A stretch of 64,000 bases of DNA from Komagataeibacter xylinus NBRC 15237. GTDB lineage: Bacteria; Pseudomonadota; Alphaproteobacteria; Acetobacterales; Acetobacteraceae. Location: positions 1 through 64,000 of the forward strand of contig NZ_BCTP01000012.1 of the NCBI RefSeq assembly GCF_001571345.1. The letters run 5' to 3'. Position numbers and translations under genes: made by a program. The stretch's first letter is position 1. Every line of letters begins with the position of its first letter. The notes beneath the pieces were generated by a model. The model saw only the letters and a list, made by a program, of their open reading frames with translations, was not told the origin of the DNA and searched no databases. This document shows positions 59,571 to 64,000 of this stretch, in pieces.

Positions 59571-59624
59571 AGATCAATCCCGGCAAACATGATCGTTTTC
59601 CGCCACCACGCGTAAAAGCCGTAA

Positions 59625-60359
59625 TTATCCGGCCATCAGGTGCTTCAGGCCATCCCGGCCTGCCACAATGACCTCGGATGTGCGGCCAATGAACAGGCCG
59701 CTTTCGATCACGCCCACAATGGCGCGGATTTTCCGTGCCAGCGCCATGGAATCCTCGATTTCCCCAAAATTGCAATCCAGGATCAGGTTGCCGCCATCGG
59801 TGTTGAAGGGCGTACCCTGCGGGTCCAGCCGCAGGGTGGGGCGTGCGCCCAGATCCTGTAGCCGCGATGCCGTCAGTTCCCAGCCGAATGTCGTGACTTC
59901 CACTGGCACGGGCATGTGGTGGCCCAGCCGTGGCACCAGCTTGCTTTCATCCACCACCACCACGAAGCGGCGTGAGGCAGCGGCCACGATCTTTTCACGA
60001 AACAGCGCTCCGCCCCGTCCTTTTATCAGGTTGAGCGTGCCCATCTCCACTTCATCCGCCCCATCAATATCAAGATCAATCTGCGGATGGGTGGCAAATG
60101 TCACCAGATTTATTCCGTGCGAACGCGCCTGCTCGGCCGAATGCTCGGATGTGGGAATGGCGGCAAAACGCAGCCCTTCCGCCCAGCGGCGACCGAGTTC
60201 ATCAATCATGTAGGCTGATGTGGTACCCGAGCCGAGGCCGACCACCATCCCTTCCCTGACCATGGATGCGGCTTCGATCGCGGCAAGGCGTTTCTGTTCC
60301 TCACGCGGGTCACCTGTCTGGGCTATCATGTCCGGGCTCCTGCTATCCACCGCGCTCAT
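59625..60359 (-). CDS. rpiA: Ribose-5-phosphate isomerase A
   Basis: A 244-residue enzyme interconverting ribulose-5-phosphate and ribose-5-phosphate. The motifs GLGSGTTSAYMIDELG, DIDGADEVE, KGRGGALFREK (catalytic Glu) and GFDGELT-like TTFGWELTA are all present. The ATG shares one base with the pgl stop (TAATG), so they are translationally coupled. It is the last gene of the pentose-phosphate unit. Its presence frees the RpiB-type protein at 8149-8631 for another substrate. Confidence 0.96.
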   Translation of the reverse strand: MSAVDSRSPDMIAQTGDPREEQKRLAAIEAASMVREGMVVGLGSGTTSAYMIDELGRRWAEGLRFAAIPTSEHSAEQARSHGINLVTFATHPQIDLDIDGADEVEMGTLNLIKGRGGALFREKIVAAASRRFVVVVDESKLVPRLGHHMPVPVEVTTFGWELTASRLQDLGARPTLRLDPQGTPFNTDGGNLILDCNFGEIEDSMALARKIRAIVGVIESGLFIGRTSEVIVAGRDGLKHLMAG

Positions 60360-61096
60360 TACCCCGCCGCCGCCTTGTCCATAAGCCAGATGAGTTCACC
60401 CTCGGTGGTGATATGGCTGGCAGGCTCCGCCGGGTCGCCCGCGCGCACCCTGGCGAAGGCTTCACGCTTGCCTGCACCCGCCAGCATGAACACCACATGG
60501 CGGCTGGAATGGATGGCGGGATAGGTCAGCGTGAGGCGCGTATGCGGCGCATCATCGGGCACGCAGGTCGAGACCCAGAGCTTTTTCTCCTCCAGCACCG
60601 GCTGGCGCGGAAAGAGGGATGCGGTATGCCCGTTATCACCCAGCCCCAGCATCACCACATCGAATAGCGGGCGCCCGGGTTCCAGCGTCTTGCCACCATA
60701 AACCGCTTCGAGTTCCGCCTGATACTTTGCCGCCGCCTGCGCCGGGTCGCCCGATGTGGGCATGGGGTGCACGTTGGCGGGTGGCACCTTGACGTGCGCC
60801 AGCATCTCGGTCTCGACCATGTTGTAGTTGTTGGCCGCATCGCTCTCGGGCACGAAACGCTCATCGCCAAAGAAGAACTGCGTGTTCGCCCACGGAAAAC
60901 GGTCGCGATATTCAGCGGAGGCCAGGATCTGGTACAGCCGCCTGGGCGTGGACCCGCCCGAAAGGGCCAGCACGAACGGGCTCCCCTTTTTCGCCAGCGC
61001 CTGTTCTGTCAGCCACTTCGCCATGTGCTGCGCAATGGCCTCGGCATCGGGCAGGACAACCATCGCGCCCGTTTTCACATCATGTCCACCGGTCAT
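60359..61096 (-). CDS. pgl: 6-phosphogluconolactonase
   Basis: A 245-residue hydrolase of the glucosamine-6-phosphate-isomerase-like family, turning 6-phosphogluconolactone into 6-phosphogluconate. Diagnostic segments: LALSGGSTPRRLYQIL, FFFGDERFVPESDAANNYNM and GLGDNGHTASLFP. The start at 61096 is preferred because the G-rich site lies 9 bases upstream and the gene then begins one base after the HAD stop. An ATG at 61105 and an open frame to 61168 are less likely. It is between the HAD phosphatase gene and rpiA. Confidence 0.94.
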   Translation of the reverse strand: MTGGHDVKTGAMVVLPDAEAIAQHMAKWLTEQALAKKGSPFVLALSGGSTPRRLYQILASAEYRDRFPWANTQFFFGDERFVPESDAANNYNMVETEMLAHVKVPPANVHPMPTSGDPAQAAAKYQAELEAVYGGKTLEPGRPLFDVVMLGLGDNGHTASLFPRQPVLEEKKLWVSTCVPDDAPHTRLTLTYPAIHSSRHVVFMLAGAGKREAFARVRAGDPAEPASHITTEGELIWLMDKAAAG

Positions 61097-61097
61097 C

Positions 61098-61907
61098 TCA
61101 CGCATCCCCCAGCACGAATTTCTCGATTCCATTGGCGAATCCTTCCTCCTCGCACGAGGTGGAAACATGGGTCGCCTGTTTCTGCACCTCCGGGCTGGCC
61201 TGACCCATGGCGATGGACATGCCGCTCTTGCGGAACATCAGCACATCATTGGGCTGGTCGCCCAAAGTCACCATCTGGCTGGCGGGAATGCCCAGCAGGC
61301 GCTCGAGCGTCATCACCACGCCGCCCTTGTTCGCGTCCTTGTTGGTCACGTCCACGTAGTACGGCTGCGACAGCGCGGCGGATGCCGTATCGCCCAGCGC
61401 CTGCTGCAGGTCGTGCTCAAGGCGCTTCATCAGTTCAAGGTCATCGCTCACGCCGGTGATCTTGACCACCTGGTCCAGCTTCGCCTCGACATCGCCCACC
61501 ACGGGCGGGAACTTGACCGTCCACTGCTCGCGCGCCACGTGCGGGGCCTCGAGTTTCGAGACGATCCAGTCATTGCCGTTATACACCCACGGGTCGGCCC
61601 TGTGGTCGCGGATGATGCCGATCACCTTGCGCGCGGTGTCAGTTGGCAGGGTGCGGGCCTCGATCACGGTAAAATCGGGCTTGACCATCATGCCGCCATT
61701 GAAGCCTGCAATCGGCTCGGAAATTTTCAGCGGGTCGATCACCATCTTCATGCCCTTGGGCGGGCGGCCACTGGTGATGGTGAAAAGGATGCCCCGCTCG
61801 CGCAGGCGCTCGACCGCGCGGATGGCGCGTGGGGTCAGGATCTTGTCCTTCGTGACCAGTGTGCCATCCACATCGGCCAGTACAAGGCGTATTTCGGGAT
61901 CAGACAC
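61098..61907 (-). CDS. Cof-type HAD-superfamily phosphatase in the pentose-phosphate operon
   Basis: A 269-residue HAD hydrolase. The nucleophile motif is LADVDGTLVTKD (Asp11, Asp13). TSGRPPKGM is motif II, the lysine lies in the cap-adjacent part, and GDQPNDVLMFRKSGMSIAMG is motif IV. The class IIB cap domain lies in between. The start is a GTG with AGGAGG eight bases upstream. It lies between zwf and pgl, so a sugar-phosphate substrate is likely. It may remove a side product or recycle a phosphate ester, but the reaction is unknown. Confidence 0.9.
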   Translation of the reverse strand: MSDPEIRLVLADVDGTLVTKDKILTPRAIRAVERLRERGILFTITSGRPPKGMKMVIDPLKISEPIAGFNGGMMVKPDFTVIEARTLPTDTARKVIGIIRDHRADPWVYNGNDWIVSKLEAPHVAREQWTVKFPPVVGDVEAKLDQVVKITGVSDDLELMKRLEHDLQQALGDTASAALSQPYYVDVTNKDANKGGVVMTLERLLGIPASQMVTLGDQPNDVLMFRKSGMSIAMGQASPEVQKQATHVSTSCEEEGFANGIEKFVLGDA

Positions 61908-61962
61908 GGAAGTGTCCTCCTGTCAGTATCATGTCAGTCAGGCTGCGGCGCGTCAGGTTCCG

Positions 61963-63495
61963 TCAGGAGCCGATTTTCAGCCAGTGCCGGTGGTCGCGGG
62001 CCAGCAGGTCATCGGCGGCCTTTGGCCCCTCACTGCCAGCAGCGTAGAAATCCAGTCCCGCGGGCGCGTGCATCCAGTCCAGAACGGGCTGGACCACGCG
62101 CCATCCGGCCTCGATATTGTCCGCGCGCTGGAACAGGGTCGCATCGCCTATCATGCAGTCATACAGCAGCGTCTCGTAGCCGGTGCTTGGCCCTTCGTGG
62201 AACCATTCGGAATAGTCGAACTTCATACGCACCCCACCCAGATGCACCATGGGACCGGGGATTTTGGCGGAAAACTGAAGTGTGACCCCTTCGGTCGGCT
62301 GGATATGCAGCAACATGATATTGGGGGTCAGCTTGTCCACTGGTGTGTCGCGAAACAGGGCATAGGGTGCCGACTTGAAATGCACCGCGATTTCCGTCTT
62401 GCGCGCGGCCAGGCGCTTGCCGGTGCGCACATAGAACGGCACCCCCGCCCAGCGCCAGTTATCGATCATGAGCTTCATCGCCACATAGGTTTCGGTATGG
62501 GAATGCGGGTCCACGCCGGGTTCGTCACGATAGCCCGCAACGGGCTGCCCCTTGATGGTGCCCGCCGCGTACTGGCCGCGCACCACGTCATGATGCTGCA
62601 CGGCATGGATGGCCTTGAGCACCTTGGTCTTTTCATCACGCACCGCATCGGCATCAAATGAAATGGGTGCTTCCATCGCCGTCATGGCCAGCAACTGCAT
62701 GACATGGTTGGGCACCATGTCGCGCACGGCGCCCGTGCTTTCATAAAACCGGGCGCGCTGCTCCACGCCCACCGTCTCGGCTGCCGTGATCTGCACATGG
62801 TCGATATTGTCGCGGTTCCACAGAGGCTCGAAAAAACCGTTGGAAAAGCGCAGGGCAAGGATGTTCTGCACCGTTTCCTTGCCCAGATAATGATCAATCC
62901 GGTAAATCTGGCTTTCATCAAGTGTGCGTAGCAGCCGCTCATTCAGCGCAATGGCGGAAGCAAGATCGCTGCCGAAGGGCTTTTCGATAATGACCCGGCG
63001 GAAGGTCTTCCCGCTTTCTTTCGCAAGGCCCGAGACGCCGAGCTGGTCCACGATCGTGCCAAAGAAGCGGGCCGCCACCGCAAGATAGAAAATACAGTTC
63101 TGGTTGCCGGTCTTCCGGGCAAGGGCATCGTAGGTCGCGGGCTCTTCGAACGAACCGCGCACATAGTCGATGCTGGAGGACAGGCGCTTCCACACATCAT
63201 CATGCAGGCTGACGGCTTCCGTGCCGCGGCTGGTTACGAAATTTTCCAGCGACGCATGAAAGCTCTGCCGCAGGTCGGCTGCCGAGACATTGGCCCGGTC
63301 CACCACAATGATGGAGAAGTGGCTATCCAGCAGCCCTGCGCTGGCTAGGTTGTAGAGTGCCGGGACAAGAAGGCGGTGCGTCAGGTCCCCGCCCCCGCCA
63401 AATATGACAAATACTCCCGGTGGCCCGCGACGTGGCACGTTTTCATGCTGCGTGTCGTCAATCTGCGAGGATGCGGATGCGACAATGCTCTCCAT
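61963..63495 (-). CDS. zwf: Glucose-6-phosphate 1-dehydrogenase
   Basis: A 510-residue NAD(P)-dependent enzyme, the first step of the oxidative pentose-phosphate pathway. The N-terminal motif FVIFGGGGDLTHRLL is the nucleotide site (GASGDLT in most relatives; here GGGGDLT). The substrate motif RIDHYLGKETVQN is intact, and EKPFGSDLASA follows the family. AGGGAG lies 7 bases before the ATG. It is part of a minus-strand run gnd-zwf-HAD-pgl-rpiA. Confidence 0.97.
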   Translation of the reverse strand: MESIVASASSQIDDTQHENVPRRGPPGVFVIFGGGGDLTHRLLVPALYNLASAGLLDSHFSIIVVDRANVSAADLRQSFHASLENFVTSRGTEAVSLHDDVWKRLSSSIDYVRGSFEEPATYDALARKTGNQNCIFYLAVAARFFGTIVDQLGVSGLAKESGKTFRRVIIEKPFGSDLASAIALNERLLRTLDESQIYRIDHYLGKETVQNILALRFSNGFFEPLWNRDNIDHVQITAAETVGVEQRARFYESTGAVRDMVPNHVMQLLAMTAMEAPISFDADAVRDEKTKVLKAIHAVQHHDVVRGQYAAGTIKGQPVAGYRDEPGVDPHSHTETYVAMKLMIDNWRWAGVPFYVRTGKRLAARKTEIAVHFKSAPYALFRDTPVDKLTPNIMLLHIQPTEGVTLQFSAKIPGPMVHLGGVRMKFDYSEWFHEGPSTGYETLLYDCMIGDATLFQRADNIEAGWRVVQPVLDWMHAPAGLDFYAAGSEGPKAADDLLARDHRHWLKIGS

Positions 63496-63602
63496 CTTGC
63501 TTCTCCCTGAACTTTTTTAGCGTTAAAACCCGACGGGCCGCCCGTGGTCGTTATGGTGCCACCGTGGTCTGGCCTGCCGGGTGGGTTATCAGGCGCGCGC
63601 CA

Positions 63603-64000
63603 TCAGTTGTTCGTGCCTTCGATATGGCCACCAAAGCCGAAACGCATGGCCGACAGCATTTTCTCGGCAAAGTTGTTGCCCGTGCGCGAACGGAAACGCG
63701 TGAACAGGGCTTCCGTCATCACCGGAACGGGCACGGCTTCTTCAATTGCGGCCTCGATGGTCCAGCGGCCTTCACCGGAATCCGCCACGTCGCCCTTGTA
63801 ATTGGACAGGTCCGGATTGCCCGCCAGCGCGCGCGCTGAAAGGTCGAGAAGCCAGGACGAAACCACGCTGCCACGCCGCCAGACTTCGGCAATATCGGCC
63901 ATGTTCAGCTCGAAGCGCTGGTTTTCAGGCAGGTCTGTGGAATTCTTTGACTTCATGACATGGAAGCCCTCGGCAAAGGCCTGCATGATGCCGTATTCAA
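63603..64000 (-). CDS. gnd: 6-phosphogluconate dehydrogenase, decarboxylating (3' part)
   Basis: The gene enters from the right edge. The visible 131 or so residues are the all-helical C-terminal part of the short (GntZ-type, about 330 residues) enzyme: [50 protein letters not shown] and [10 protein letters not shown]. It oxidises and decarboxylates 6-phosphogluconate to ribulose-5-phosphate. It is upstream of zwf in the same direction with a 107-base gap. It receives the products of gluconokinase and Pgl. Confidence 0.95.
   Translation of the reverse strand, partial: EYGIMQAFAEGFHVMKSKNSTDLPENQRFELNMADIAEVWRRGSVVSSWLLDLSARALAGNPDLSNYKGDVADSGEGRWTIEAAIEEAVPVPVMTEALFTRFRSRTGNNFAEKMLSAMRFGFGGHIEGTNN

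Noticed and set aside
1-64000. tRNA, rRNA, riboswitch or CRISPR features
   Set aside because: None was recognised by eye in the intergenic regions. A covariance-model search would be needed to exclude small RNAs.

Overview
The window looks like chromosomal DNA of an acetic acid bacterium (Acetobacteraceae, Komagataeibacter/Gluconacetobacter-like). This is inferred from the high GC content, a 256-residue gluconate 5-dehydrogenase, gluconokinase and an L-idonate-5-dehydrogenase-like enzyme, an oxidative pentose-phosphate cluster, OprB-type porins and a rich polyol-catabolism locus. The genus was not tested.

Layout. (1) 1-2.5 kb: the tail of an outer-membrane protein, then glpK-glpF on the + strand. 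(2) 2.8-15.8 kb: a large minus-strand polyol/tetrose locus in two transcription units. The upstream unit has an FGGY kinase, an EryB-like FAD dehydrogenase and an aldolase-like protein. The downstream unit has a TIM-like isomerase, a DeoR regulator, an RpiB-like isomerase, a CUT2 ABC importer and a DhaK-DhaL fusion kinase. A second DeoR regulator is divergent, and AT-palindromes lie in both promoter regions. (3) 15.8-18.8 kb: a small accessory stretch with an AT-rich orphan gene, TetR and Crp/Fnr regulators and an operator without a gene. (4) 18.9-21.2 kb: a DyP peroxidase ending in an encapsulin cargo peptide, a family 1 encapsulin and a DUF2934 protein. (5) 21.3-26.1 kb: a frameshifted PLD nuclease, oleate hydratase, an MDR oxidoreductase and a decayed IS1595-type element. 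(6) 26.1-42.9 kb: a 3451-residue DUF4347 surface protein facing a divergent operon of TolC-like, HlyD-like, GAF-HlyD and M50-protease-HlyD proteins, with no ABC ATPase nearby. (7) 43.2-54.4 kb: sugar-acid metabolism (gluconokinase, OprB porin, a broken D-2-hydroxyacid dehydrogenase, an MFS symporter, a Gfo/Idh oxidoreductase, an L-idonate-5-dehydrogenase-like enzyme, gluconate 5-dehydrogenase) interrupted by a RamB/ScfR-type regulator divergent from a degenerate acetyl-CoA synthetase. (8) 54.7-58.9 kb: a siderophore-type iron-uptake operon with a Fur-like site. (9) 59.6-64 kb: rpiA, pgl, a HAD phosphatase, zwf and gnd.

How it fits together. Acetic acid bacteria oxidise polyols in the periplasm and rely on the pentose-phosphate pathway. 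The tetrose locus would deliver erythrose-4-phosphate and the gluconate genes 6-phosphogluconate into the pathway whose enzymes end the window. The strongest candidates for undescribed biology are the giant protein with its ATPase-less, M50-containing export cluster, and the erythritol/erythrulose locus in which the known racemase EryC is absent and an aldolase-like protein takes its place.

Genome quality or decay: three genes (PLD nuclease, 2-hydroxyacid dehydrogenase, TonB receptor start) each differ from an intact frame by one base, two of them in C/G runs. No tRNA, rRNA or CRISPR array was seen.
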